A stretch of DNA of 64,000 nt from Endomicrobium proavitum (GTDB lineage: Bacteria; Elusimicrobiota; Endomicrobiia; Endomicrobiales; Endomicrobiaceae): positions 1,116,001 to 1,180,000 of the forward strand of contig NZ_CP009498.1 of NCBI RefSeq assembly GCF_001027545.1, written 5' to 3'. Below, piece after piece: positions 45,401 through 52,821 of the stretch; within the stretch, counting starts at the first letter, position 1, and every line of letters begins with the position of its first letter. The notes below the pieces were generated by a model. That model was not told where the DNA came from. It ran no database searches and saw only the letters and a program-made list of their open reading frames with translations. The position numbers and the translations under genes were made by a program.

Positions 45401-45967
45401 GTCTTTGCTTAAAACGTCAACCATGTTAAGTTCGTGAGATGTTCTGAAACCGTCAAAAAAGTGGAGGAAAGGAATGCGGGATCTTAAAGCGGAAGACTGC
45501 GACACCAGCGAGAAATCCATTGCTTCCTGCGGATTAGCCGAAGCAAGCATAGCCCAGCCCGTTTGACGAACGGACATAACGTCCGAATGGTCGCCGAAAA
45601 TTGACAGCGCGTTTGTTGCCAAGGCGCGCGCCGAAACGTGAAAAACCGTAGGCGTAAGTTCGCCGGCGATTTTATACATGTTCGGAATCATCAAAAGAAG
45701 TCCCTGCGACGCCGTAAAAGTTGTTGTCATTGCTCCTGCGGAAAGCGCTCCGTGAACCGTTCCCGACGCGCCGCCTTCAGACTGCAATTCGCTTACTATA
45801 GGGGTATTTCCCCAAATATTTGTTTCGCCTTTTGCGCTTTTTGCGTCGCAAATTTCGCCCATAACCGACGAAGGCGTAATAGGATAAATGGCGATTACTT
45901 CATTTGTTGCATGCGCTACATGAGCAACGGCAGTATTGCCGTCCATAGCAGTTAACTTTTTAGACAT
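42407..45967 (-). CDS. nifJ: Pyruvate:ferredoxin (flavodoxin) oxidoreductase
   Basis: From ATG at 45967 (GGGGAG six bases upstream) the single-chain enzyme is 1186 residues. It oxidises pyruvate to acetyl-CoA and CO2, reducing ferredoxin. Domains in order are the pyruvate-binding PFOR I (IYPITPSSVMGE, SEGGASGTVHGAL, TASQGLLLMIPN), transketolase-like domain II, the gamma domain (FFGLGSDGTVGANKN), two 4Fe-4S sites (CIQCGICSLVCPHAAI, CTGCAACVTNCPA) and the TPP domain (FEFSGACAGCGETPYVKLL, LGGDGWAYDIGYGGLDH, DTEVYSNTGGQ). Sixteen extra in-frame codons to 46015 derive from a purine-rich repeat and are not counted. Confidence 0.96.
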   Translation of the reverse strand: MSKKLTAMDGNTAVAHVAHATNEVIAIYPITPSSVMGEICDAKSAKGETNIWGNTPIVSELQSEGGASGTVHGALSAGAMTTTFTASQGLLLMIPNMYKIAGELTPTVFHVSARALATNALSIFGDHSDVMSVRQTGWAMLASANPQEAMDFSLVSQSSALRSRIPFLHFFDGFRTSHELNMVDVLSKDQIKSMIDDNLIADHRKRAMNPEYPTIRGTAQNPDVYFQGREAVNAYYDKVPAIVKEEFAKFEKLTGRKYDLFEYIGDADAETVVVIMASGADVAQTAIECLKGQKVGVLKIRLFRPFSGVDFINAFPKTTKKIAVLDRTKEPGSLGEPLFQDVTSAFLTIEGRAKFPVTPLIVGGRYGIGSKEFTPPMVKAAIDNVNAKEPVTGFILGIEDDLGGKSLKTPLACAGMEDKSYGALFFGLGSDGTVGANKNTMKIISSQTDNLAQGYFVYDSKKAGSMTTSHIRFGKEYIRAPYLIETADFIGVHLFSFLEKYDVLGKAKLGATVLINAPYKADEVWNKLPKEVQKQIIDKKLKVYTIDASHIALKTGMGARTNTIMQTAFFGLIPTVIEKDKAIAAIKDAIKKTYSKKGDEVVQKNYGAVDAALAGVSQLQYPAEVTSTIIRTPAVPADAPKFVKEVLADMIVYQGDGLPTSKIPADGVFPTGTTQYEKRNIAIQCPSWDSSICIQCGICSLVCPHAAIRMKAYNESELKNAPATFKSADGKADLAGLKVTVQVAVEDCTGCAACVTNCPAKNKEDATKKAINMVDQLPLRATEPENFKFFLGVKSADVKTKRESVKGSQLQTPLFEFSGACAGCGETPYVKLLTQLHGDHIAIANATGCSSIYGGNLPTTPYTKRADGRGPAWANSLFEDNAEFGLGIRLAYDQLAGDAVALLKEIKETELKSSAALVDEILNASQTTTAEIDAQRARVAKLKEVAKGNQRLLALADYLVKKSVWVLGGDGWAYDIGYGGLDHVLASGKNVKILVMDTEVYSNTGGQMSKATPMGAVALFAAGGKNLPKKDLGMISMTYGNIYVAQICMGANMNQAVQALAEAEAYDGPAIVIAYSHCIAHGIDMSKGMLEAKKAVQSGRWILYRFNPELKAKGLNPLKIDSGEPTTTVADFMGGENRFKALAKANPEKAKALLEEATGEYNWRRSVYKQLATMACDTGKKDEAKA

Positions 45968-45988
45968 TTTATTCTCCCCGTTATATGG

Positions 45989-46070
45989 ATGATAAGATGG
46001 CAAGAGGGTAGGCAACGGCTAAAATAGCTGTTGCTTAACATCTTACCTTCCTATCTTCTTATCTTCTAAA
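45989..46070. repeat. Purine-rich inverted repeat between recR and nifJ
   Basis: Imperfect arms beginning GATAAGA and ending CTTATC surround an inner hairpin GCAACGGCTA-AAA-TAGCTGTTGC (ten pairs, one G-T). The outer arm (AGAAGATAGGAAGGTAAG on the minus strand) resembles the S23-element arm at 55-85 in composition and wording. It occupies the whole recR-nifJ spacer. Confidence 0.6.
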
Positions 46071-46667
46071 TTACATTTCCTTTCTGCCGGCAATGGCGCG
46101 CGAGATGGTAACTTCGTCGGCATACTCTATATCTCCGCCGACAGGAAGCCCGTAACCGAGCCTTGTAACTTTAACTCCGAATGGTTTTATTAGTTCAGAA
46201 AGATAAACAGCCGTGATTTCGCCTTTTGAGTCGGTATCTGTGGCAAGGATAACCTCGCTGATTTTATCACTTTTTAACCTTTTTATCAACTGAGCAACGC
46301 GTATATCTTCAGGCCCCACGGCGTCCAAAGGCGAAAGCGCGCCGCCAAGCACAAAATACAAACCTTTATAATCTTTAACTTTGCTTACGGCAATTAAATC
46401 TTGAGGGGTTTCAACAACGCATATTGTATTTTTGTCTCTTGAAGAATCGGCGCAAACGGGGCAGGGGTCGGTTTCGCTTAAATTGTAGCAGGCGCTGCAG
46501 CATTTCATGGTTTGGCGCGCTTTTTGAATTGAATCTATAAGACGCTCAACTTCCGCCGGCGGCATTTTTATAATGTGATAGCTCAACCGCTCCGCCATTT
46601 TAGGACCTACGCCGGGAAGCTTTTTTATTATTTCCACCATTCTTTCAATAGCCTGCGGTCTGTTCAT
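46071..46667 (-). CDS. recR: Recombination protein RecR
   Basis: This 198-residue protein supports RecF-pathway gap repair. It has the HhH motif LPGVGPKMAERLSYHI, a four-cysteine zinc finger (CCSACYNLSETDPCPVC), and a Toprim domain (ICVVETPQDLIAVSK, ATDTDSKGEITAVYL, RLGYGLPVGGDIEYADE). dnaX lies upstream, the normal neighbour, but the small ybaB gene usually between them is absent and the gap is filled by a purine-rich inverted repeat. Confidence 0.95.
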   Translation of the reverse strand: MNRPQAIERMVEIIKKLPGVGPKMAERLSYHIIKMPPAEVERLIDSIQKARQTMKCCSACYNLSETDPCPVCADSSRDKNTICVVETPQDLIAVSKVKDYKGLYFVLGGALSPLDAVGPEDIRVAQLIKRLKSDKISEVILATDTDSKGEITAVYLSELIKPFGVKVTRLGYGLPVGGDIEYADEVTISRAIAGRKEM

Positions 46668-46683
46668 TGTTTTAAAATCCTGA

Positions 46684-46812
46684 GTTAGAAGCTTGGAAGC
46701 TTGGAAGTTTAGAAGTTTGGCAACGGCGCTTTCTAACTAATATAAGAAGCTGCAAAATTTACAAATCGTTTGTCTTTGCCAAACTTCCAAGCTGCCAAAC
46801 TTCTAAACTTCC
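46684..46812. repeat. Purine-rich inverted repeat between dnaX and recR
   Basis: A perfect 20-bp arm, GGAAGTTTAGAAGTTTGGCA, lies at 46703-46722 and its reverse complement at 46793-46812. Additional AAGCTTGGAAG-type units extend both arms. The right arm ends three bases before the dnaX stop. The wording of short A/G units resembles the other purine-rich repeats in the window, with no gene between the arms. Confidence 0.75.
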
Positions 46813-46815
46813 TTA

Positions 46816-48453
46816 CTAAATCTTTTTCGCTTTTCCGCCGAATTTTTTGGCGATATCTTCTATATGTTTGGGAACGGCGATTTTGGCGGTTTCTTTTAAA
46901 TCTTCTTCTACTTTATATTGCGCTGCAGACGGAGGCTGCTCTTCAGATTGGGTCTGCGCGATTTCTTCAATTTTCGGTTCTTGAGGTTCGGCTTTTTCTA
47001 TAATGACTTTCATGGCAATATCCGCGCCGGTTTTGCGCAAGAAAAGTTTTGAAATTTGTTCTTGAAATTCTAAAACGCCGTCTTTATCAAACTGGTTGGA
47101 AACCGCCGCCTGAATAGACGAGGGCGAAATTATTTTTACAATAGTTTTCAGGAGGGATTGCGAAGTTAACGGATGTTTTTGCGAAATTTCAGAAACTATT
47201 TCCTGCCAAATTCCCAGCAAATCTGCGGACTCTAAAGATTCGCCCGCGGCGGATGCATTTAAAAAATCAGCTTTTTTTTTAGCGGAAAAATCCGAAGGGA
47301 CATCGTCCGAAGAAGCTGCAGATTTAACATTTTTTTCAAGTTCTGAAATTTTATTTATAAGTTCGCCCACGTTGTAGTAAGGCTCGGACATTTTCAAAAG
47401 ATACATTTCAAGCAAAATTCGCGGATGGTCGTGCCAGCGCATTTCTTCCAGCGCTTTTGAAAGAAGATTGTTCATTCGCACGTGGCGCGCTACGGTAAAA
47501 AGCGTTTTTTGCGTTTCAAGAACTTTCTTTTCTTCGCCCGAGACTTCCGCAATTTCAGGATTTACGGAATATATCATAACCTCGCGCAGATGGTCGCGCA
47601 GATCTCTGGCAAACTGCAAAATATTATAACCTTCTTCCGATATTTCTTTAACGGTTTTTAAAATTTTTTCTATGTCGCCTTTTGCTAAATCTTGCGTTAC
47701 GGAATTTATTATTTCTTTAGGCAAAAGCCCCAAAAGACTTCTTATGTATTCGCCGGTAATTTTTCCGGTATTTGAAGAAACCGCCTGATCTAACAAACTT
47801 AAAGCGTCCCTCATTGAACCGCCCGAAGCGCTTACGACTATATTTAACGCTTCGTCGTCAATTTCAAAACCTTCTTTCTGCCCGATATTTTTTATTGCCG
47901 AAGCAATCTCTTTTGAAGAGATAAGTTTGAAACGGTATCTTTGGCATCTTGAAAGAATGGTAATAGGTATTTTGTGCTGCTCGGTGGTAGCCATTATAAA
48001 AATAACGTGGGCGGGCGGTTCTTCAAGAGTTTTAAGAAGCGCGTTAAAAGCCGCTGTGCTTATTTGGTGCGCTTCGTCTATTATGTAAATTTTATATTTT
48101 GAATGGGACGGCGCAAACTTTACGTTTTCTCTTAACTCTCTGATGTTGTCTATGCCGTTGTTGGACGCGCCGTCAATTTCAAAAACGTCAATGTTGGAAC
48201 TTTTGCTTATTTCCAAACAATTTTCGCAAACGCCGCAAGGCTCCGCCGCGGGACCGTTTTTACAATTTAAAGCTTTTGCAAGAATACGCGCCATGGTAGT
48301 TTTTCCGCAGCCTCTGGGACCGGAAAAAAGATAAGCGTGCGCAATGCGGTTTTCCGTAATTGCGTTTTTAAGGGTTTGCGAGATATGTTCCTGCCCAAGA
48401 ACTTCGTCAAAATTCTGCGGACGGAATTTACGCGCTAAAACAAGATAAGACAT
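46816..48453 (-). CDS. dnaX: DNA polymerase III subunit gamma/tau
   Basis: From ATG at 48453 (MSYLVLARKFRPQNF) the product is 545 residues. It is the clamp-loader ATPase: Walker A SGPRGCGKTTMARIL, a four-cysteine zinc site (CKNGPAAEPCGVCENC), Walker B IYIIDEAHQ, SRCQRYRFK with the arginine finger, and a C-terminal tau-like part. The ORF could extend four codons to a TTG, but the family start is MSYLVLARK. No SD of note precedes it. A repeat, not ybaB, follows before recR. Confidence 0.95.
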   Translation of the reverse strand: MSYLVLARKFRPQNFDEVLGQEHISQTLKNAITENRIAHAYLFSGPRGCGKTTMARILAKALNCKNGPAAEPCGVCENCLEISKSSNIDVFEIDGASNNGIDNIRELRENVKFAPSHSKYKIYIIDEAHQISTAAFNALLKTLEEPPAHVIFIMATTEQHKIPITILSRCQRYRFKLISSKEIASAIKNIGQKEGFEIDDEALNIVVSASGGSMRDALSLLDQAVSSNTGKITGEYIRSLLGLLPKEIINSVTQDLAKGDIEKILKTVKEISEEGYNILQFARDLRDHLREVMIYSVNPEIAEVSGEEKKVLETQKTLFTVARHVRMNNLLSKALEEMRWHDHPRILLEMYLLKMSEPYYNVGELINKISELEKNVKSAASSDDVPSDFSAKKKADFLNASAAGESLESADLLGIWQEIVSEISQKHPLTSQSLLKTIVKIISPSSIQAAVSNQFDKDGVLEFQEQISKLFLRKTGADIAMKVIIEKAEPQEPKIEEIAQTQSEEQPPSAAQYKVEEDLKETAKIAVPKHIEDIAKKFGGKAKKI

Positions 48454-48525
48454 TAGTACCGCCAAAGTGAAATGTGTAAAGTGAAAAGTTTAAAGAAATA
48501 AAAACCCGCGCATTTTTGCGAAGTA

Positions 48526-48608
48526 TTTTGAGTTTAGACAAGGAAGAGCCGAGTGAAGTTTACACAAAACGTAAATGAGGGAGGCTCTGACGCAGTATAA
48601 ACTCAAAA
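48526..48608. repeat. Imperfect 83-base inverted repeat between tRNA-Ala and dnaX
   Basis: TTTTGAGTTTA at 48526-48536 is matched by TAAACTCAAAA at 48598-48608. Inside, AGAGCC and GGCTCT pair again, so the region could fold into one long interrupted hairpin. It separates the 3' end of the tRNA from dnaX and does not match a known RNA family that I recognise. Confidence 0.55.
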
Positions 48609-48621
48609 GACAAAGCAAAAA

Positions 48622-48694
<73 letters not shown>

Positions 48695-48701
48695 ATTTCA
48701 A

Positions 48702-48729
48702 ACTATAATTACAAATTACGTAACCGCAA
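48702..48729 (-). promoter_or_regulatory. Possible tRNA-Ala promoter
   Basis: On the minus strand TTGCGG (48724-48729) and TATAGT (48702-48707) are separated by 16 bases, ending seven bases before the tRNA 5' end. Confidence 0.5.
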
Positions 48730-48774
48730 GACCGTTAAAACTTTTAGCGAGTAGTATTATAGCAATTATTTTAA

Positions 48775-48820
48775 ATAAAAAAAAGCGCAGAGAGCACGGG
48801 GTTGTGGCTCTCTGCGCCGA
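48775..48820 (-). terminator. Intrinsic terminator of the porin operon
   Basis: On the minus strand GCGCAGAGAGC/GCTCTCTGCGC (11 bp) encloses an 11-base loop and is followed by TTTTTTTTATTT. It lies shortly after the porin stop at 48841. Confidence 0.92.
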
Positions 48821-48840
48821 AACGTTTGTTTTAACTTATT

Positions 48841-50112
48841 TTAAAAATTTATCTGCGCTCTTAAGCCGTAAACTACGGCATTTTTTATTTCGTCGCCGTT
48901 AGCGTCAACGGTATTGCCGCCCGCGGGATTTAAGAAATATTGAACGGAAGGCGTTATTGCAAAGTTTTCGCTTAATGCAAAACTGTAGTAAAGTTCGCCC
49001 TGCGTTTGCGCGCCGGATTTTTCGTTGTTATCTATGTATTTTTTGTAATCCTCAGATCCGTAAACCTGACCTACGGCTATGCCTGCTTTATCATTTTCTC
49101 TTGACCACAAAGAGCCGCTAACCTGCGCGCCGACGCTCCATGCCACAGAAAGCGACGGCTCTGCAGAATCTATAACCGAAGTAGTAGTGTCAACTTCAAC
49201 TTCTCCGGCGGCAGACTGTTTAAAGCCTGCTCTTGCAAAAACGCCGAAACTTTCGCTTACCTTTTGGTCTGCGCTAAAACCGAAACCATAGCCTTTTTGA
49301 GCTTTAATATCGTTTTCGGTTGCCGCGCCAAGACCGCCGTTATCTTCAATTTTTTTATAGCCGTATAAATTTTTTGTATTGTTTAGCCACGCGTAAATTC
49401 TGTAATTGCCGTTTTCAACGGGTTTAACGTTTATCTGCACGGCGTTAAAACCGTTGGAATCAAAATTTTCAACTTCATCGCTTGTGGCAATGTAAGCGTA
49501 AGTTACATCTATTAAATCTGCGGGAGAATACGTAGCTCTGAAACCTACGTTGTTATCCGCAAAATCCAAAACCGCGCTGTTTACAAATGATGAATTTAAA
49601 AATTGCGAAGTTTCATCGTTGGCATATTCGTTTTCATCTATGTAGCCCGCCGGATTTAATTTTCCGAAAGTTGCGGTAAGTTTTTTATCAAAAAAAGACT
49701 GTTCATACCACAACTCTGAAATGCTTAAATGACCGTCGTTATCGGCGTCCGCGTTTACGGCGCCGTAAGTTTGAAGATAGTTGTTAAGCCCGTCGCCAAT
49801 GCCGGCAGTTATGTGCAAATACGCCAAAGCGCCGCTTGAAAACTCTTTACCGAAACCTAAATCTAAAGAATACGAGCCGTTAAACTTTGATCTGTCCGAC
49901 CCGTCGTTTATTTTAGGACTTCCCTGAAAAATAAACGTTCCGCCCACTTCCGTAACAATGCCAAGCGCGCCCGTTACGCTTTGAGAGCCGCCGGCTTGCA
50001 AACCTGCAACTTCTTTTTTAAGCTGCGCCACTTCTTCTTCAACCGTTGCCGCAAACAACTGCCCCGCGCCAAACAACAATGCTGCCGCTATCAATGCTAT
50101 ACTTCTTTTCAT
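48841..50112 (-). CDS. Outer-membrane porin with N-terminal coiled coil (OprB/carbohydrate-porin-like)
   Basis: This 423-residue protein has a signal peptide (cleavage near LFAAT), a short coiled-coil (TVEEEVAQLKKEVAGLQ) resembling the trimerisation/SLH-like start of some porins, and a series of amphipathic strands ending in AVVYGLRAQINF with a terminal aromatic. Segments such as GFGKEFSSGALAYLHITAGIG and TATFGKLNPAGYIDENEYAND fit OprB-type barrels. Specificity is unknown. It follows a DUF3793 gene by 29 bases on the same strand, downstream of a DtxR-type box, so it may be metal-regulated. GGAGGG precedes the start. Confidence 0.8.
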   Translation of the reverse strand: MKRSIALIAAALLFGAGQLFAATVEEEVAQLKKEVAGLQAGGSQSVTGALGIVTEVGGTFIFQGSPKINDGSDRSKFNGSYSLDLGFGKEFSSGALAYLHITAGIGDGLNNYLQTYGAVNADADNDGHLSISELWYEQSFFDKKLTATFGKLNPAGYIDENEYANDETSQFLNSSFVNSAVLDFADNNVGFRATYSPADLIDVTYAYIATSDEVENFDSNGFNAVQINVKPVENGNYRIYAWLNNTKNLYGYKKIEDNGGLGAATENDIKAQKGYGFGFSADQKVSESFGVFARAGFKQSAAGEVEVDTTTSVIDSAEPSLSVAWSVGAQVSGSLWSRENDKAGIAVGQVYGSEDYKKYIDNNEKSGAQTQGELYYSFALSENFAITPSVQYFLNPAGGNTVDANGDEIKNAVVYGLRAQINF

Positions 50113-50141
50113 ATTTTACCCTCCCAGGTATTATTTTACTG

Positions 50142-50450
50142 TTATCCAGCAGTTTTTAGGTGCTGCATAAAAACAGAGTTTATTTTTGCAGGGTATCCTA
50201 AAGCTGAAAGTATAAATTGAGCTTGCCGCCCTAAAACAATTTTCTCAAATAACGCCGGACTGTAGAGCATAGTTAAAATCTTATTACAATTGGTTAAGCA
50301 AAGCGTTTCAAGACAAAATTCTTTCGGCAGCTTTTGTTGCAAATAATCAACGCAATTCGGGCAGTCTAATGTAAAAATAGCGGCGGGTTTTAACCCCGTA
50401 AGCACAGGGGCGCAATGATTAATTAACGCTTCGTTTATTTTTTCAGTCAT
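50142..50450 (-). CDS. Short DUF3793-family protein
   Basis: This 102-residue protein shows the DUF3793 pattern: NHCAPVLTGLKPAAIFTL at the start, a middle with CNKILTMLYSPALFEKIV and the late LSALGYP. Family members I know are longer (about 180-200 residues) and occur in anaerobes near iron or flavodoxin genes; their role is unknown. It holds four cysteines (CPNC, CLETLCLTNC). A palindrome at 50485-50500 lies 35 bases before its start and matches those before feoA and dtxR. The porin gene follows by 29 bases. Confidence 0.7.
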   Translation of the reverse strand: MTEKINEALINHCAPVLTGLKPAAIFTLDCPNCVDYLQQKLPKEFCLETLCLTNCNKILTMLYSPALFEKIVLGRQAQFILSALGYPAKINSVFMQHLKTAG

Positions 50451-50484
50451 ACGCTAATATCCCATATTTCATTTAACAAACACA

Positions 50485-50500
50485 GTTAGATTAAACTAAC
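50485..50500. promoter_or_regulatory. DtxR-type operator before DUF3793-porin
   Basis: GTTAGATTAAACTAAC is a near-perfect palindrome. It matches the boxes at 53523-53538 and 54103-54118 in at least 12 of 16 positions. The binding protein is probably the DtxR-family regulator encoded at 53611-54069; this is inferred. Confidence 0.7.
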
Positions 50501-50517
50501 TTTAAAGTTATTTTTTC

Positions 50518-50551
50518 GGGGTCATTCCAAAAAAATAACAGGAACGACCCC
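50518..50551. other. Hairpin after the feo operon without a U-tract
   Basis: GGGGTCATTCC at 50518-50528 pairs with GGAACGACCCC at 50541-50551 (one mismatch). It lies just beyond the stop of the last feo gene. On the minus strand it is followed by GAAAAAATAAC, so it is not a typical intrinsic terminator, though it could stabilise the transcript end. Confidence 0.5.
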
Positions 50552-50561
50552 AATTATTAAA

Positions 50562-50723
50562 CTATTTTTTATCTTGTAAAATATCACAACCGGAACAGTT
50601 AGAATTATCCTGTTCTTTTTTATCGCAGCAGCCGCAACCGCAATCGCCGCCTTTTATAACTCGGCGGACAACAAAAAATACCGCAAGCAAAACTATAGCA
50701 ATTACTATAATTGTCTGTATCAT
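50562..50723 (-). CDS. FeoB-associated Cys-rich membrane protein
   Basis: This 53-residue protein starts at ATG 50723, two bases after the feoB stop, with GGAGGG five bases upstream. It has a single N-terminal membrane helix (residues 3-20), then RRVIKGG, and a cysteine-rich cytoplasmic tail CGCGCC..NCSGC. Small proteins of this kind follow feoB in many anaerobes and may assist Fe(II) transport or act like FeoC, but their mechanism is unknown. Five to seven cysteines could bind iron or an Fe-S cluster. Confidence 0.85.
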   Translation of the reverse strand: MIQTIIVIAIVLLAVFFVVRRVIKGGDCGCGCCDKKEQDNSNCSGCDILQDKK

Positions 50724-50724
50724 T

Positions 50725-52821
50725 TTACCCTCCGATGCCTATCTTCAAAAGCGTTCCTGCCTGAAAAACTATAAACGATGCAATCCACGCAAGAACAGTA
50801 TTGCCGACAACAAGCAACGCAAGCCATTTGTAACTTGAACCCGTTTCTTTAAAAAATACCACAACCGCAACTATACACGGAACATATATTAGACAGAAAA
50901 TAAGAAACGTCATAGCTTTAAGCGGCGACCAGCCTTTATCTTCGGCTATTTTTTCTTTAAGCGGACCGGCGTCTTCAGGATCAACTTCTCCAAGCGAGTA
51001 AATTGTTCCCAAAGTGCTTACAACAACTTCTTTTGCCGCAAGTCCAGCTATTAAAGCTATTGCTCTGTTGCCGTCCATGCCTATAGGTTTTACTAAAGGT
51101 TCTATTATTTTACCGAGTTTTCCAAGCGCGCTGTTTTCTATTTGCACCGCGGCGGCGTCCTCTTCGCCTACGCCTTCGGCAACGTCTGTTTTAGGATATG
51201 CAAAACCTGCCCAGATAATAATGGTTAGAAGAACCACTATCGTTCCCGCTTTTCTTACATAAAGCCAGCCTCTCTCCCACATTTTAAGAAATAAACCTTT
51301 AATTGTAGGAAGATGATACGGCGGAAGCTCCATTACAAAATGCGCAGGCTCGCCTTTTAAAACCGTTTTACTTAAAATTTTTGCCGCTATAAGAGCTATG
51401 CAAACGCTCAGCGCATAAAAAATAAACATAACGTACGCCTGATATTTTTCCGCAAAAAATGCGCCTATAAACAGCAAAAATATCGGCAATTTCGCTCCGC
51501 ATATCATAAAAGGAGTAACAAACATTGTTATAAGTCTGTCGCGTTTTGAGTCTAAAGTTCTTGTAGCCATAATGCCCGGAACCGCGCACCCGTTTGTGGC
51601 AATCATCATAGGCAGAAACGATTTTCCGTGCAGCCCGAATTTGCTCATAACTTTGTCCATAACAAAAGCGGCTCTTGCCATGTAACCCGTATCTTCAAAA
51701 AATGCAATTGCAAAAAACATAAACAGCACAAGCGGGAAAAATCCGAGCAGTCCGCCTACGCCGCCTATTATGCCGTCAACAACCAACGACTGCAAAGGTC
51801 CTTCGGGAATTACTCCGCCCGCCGCAACGGCAAGCCATTCAAAAAATGATTCAAACCATCCGACCACTGGCGCCGAGAAAGTAAATGTAAACCAAAAAAT
51901 TATAAACATAACCGCCGCAAAAATAGGAAGCCCCAGCACGCGGTTTAAAACAATTTTATCTATTGCCGAAGTATAATCTTTTTTCTTTGTCGCTTTTTCT
52001 TTTACGACTCTTTTTACTACGGAATTTGTAAATCCGTAACGATACTCGGCAATTTTTGTTTCCGCGGTTTCTCCAAAATGTTCTTCAAGATGTCTTCTGC
52101 TTTTTTCGGTTTGCGACAATATTGCCTTTGCGTTTGCGGCTTTAGAAACTTTTTTTACCGCTTCGCTGTCGCTGTCAAGCAGTTTTATTGAAAGCCAGTT
52201 TTTAGGAAGTTTTGAAAGAGATTTGTCTTTGGCAATTAAAGCCTCAAGAATATCGGTTTCAGTTTTTATATCGTCGCCGTAATCAACTCTTGCAACTTTT
52301 TGATTTTGAAAAGCTCCGCTTTCGTAATTATTTATTATTGATTCAATAAGCTCTTTTATGCCTTTCTTTTTATTTCCCACCGTAGGCAATACGGGAATGC
52401 CCAGCAGGTTTGAAAGCTCTTTCTCATCGGTCTTATACCCTTTTGTTTCAAGAATATCCACCATGTTTAACGCAATCATAACAGGAATGTCCAGCTCGGC
52501 AAGCTGCGTAAACAAATACAAATTCCTGTCCATATTAGACGCGTCCACAACGTGAACAACCACATCCGGCTTATCGTTAATAATAAAATCTCTCGCGACT
52601 ACTTCGTCGTCGGAATACGCCGAAAGGCTGTAAGTGCCCGGCAGGTCAACAAACTTTATTTCGTAATCTTTATATTTCTTTACGCCTTCTTTTTTTTCAA
52701 CCGTAACGCCGGGGTAATTGCCCACATGCTGGTTTGAACCTGTAAGACTGTTAAAAATAGTTGTCTTGCCGCAATTGGGGTTGCCCGCAAGCGCAACCGT
52801 AATCTTTTTTCTTTTGCTCAT
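50725..52821 (-). CDS. feoB: Ferrous iron transporter FeoB
   Basis: This 698-residue inner-membrane protein imports Fe(II). The N-terminal G domain has G1 AGNPNCGKTT, G3 DLPGTYSL, and NMVDI (G4), followed by a helical GDI region. The membrane part (about 290-690) carries two Gate domains (FFPLVLFMFFAIAFFEDTGYMAR, GCAVPGIMATRTL) and a nucleoside-recognition-like fold. The start overlaps the upstream His-rich feoA stop by four bases, and a small Cys-rich gene follows. A DtxR-type box precedes the operon, so iron or manganese control is expected. Confidence 0.96.
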   Translation of the reverse strand: MSKRKKITVALAGNPNCGKTTIFNSLTGSNQHVGNYPGVTVEKKEGVKKYKDYEIKFVDLPGTYSLSAYSDDEVVARDFIINDKPDVVVHVVDASNMDRNLYLFTQLAELDIPVMIALNMVDILETKGYKTDEKELSNLLGIPVLPTVGNKKKGIKELIESIINNYESGAFQNQKVARVDYGDDIKTETDILEALIAKDKSLSKLPKNWLSIKLLDSDSEAVKKVSKAANAKAILSQTEKSRRHLEEHFGETAETKIAEYRYGFTNSVVKRVVKEKATKKKDYTSAIDKIVLNRVLGLPIFAAVMFIIFWFTFTFSAPVVGWFESFFEWLAVAAGGVIPEGPLQSLVVDGIIGGVGGLLGFFPLVLFMFFAIAFFEDTGYMARAAFVMDKVMSKFGLHGKSFLPMMIATNGCAVPGIMATRTLDSKRDRLITMFVTPFMICGAKLPIFLLFIGAFFAEKYQAYVMFIFYALSVCIALIAAKILSKTVLKGEPAHFVMELPPYHLPTIKGLFLKMWERGWLYVRKAGTIVVLLTIIIWAGFAYPKTDVAEGVGEEDAAAVQIENSALGKLGKIIEPLVKPIGMDGNRAIALIAGLAAKEVVVSTLGTIYSLGEVDPEDAGPLKEKIAEDKGWSPLKAMTFLIFCLIYVPCIVAVVVFFKETGSSYKWLALLVVGNTVLAWIASFIVFQAGTLLKIGIGG

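Noticed and set aside
42407-46015. Longer nifJ reading frame with 16 more N-terminal residues
   Set aside because: The extension is encoded by the purine-rich repeat and lacks an SD; ATG 45967 has GGGGAG upstream and begins the family sequence.
50518-50551. Intrinsic terminator of the feo operon
   Set aside because: The stem is good but the minus strand continues with A rather than T, so it was listed only as a hairpin.
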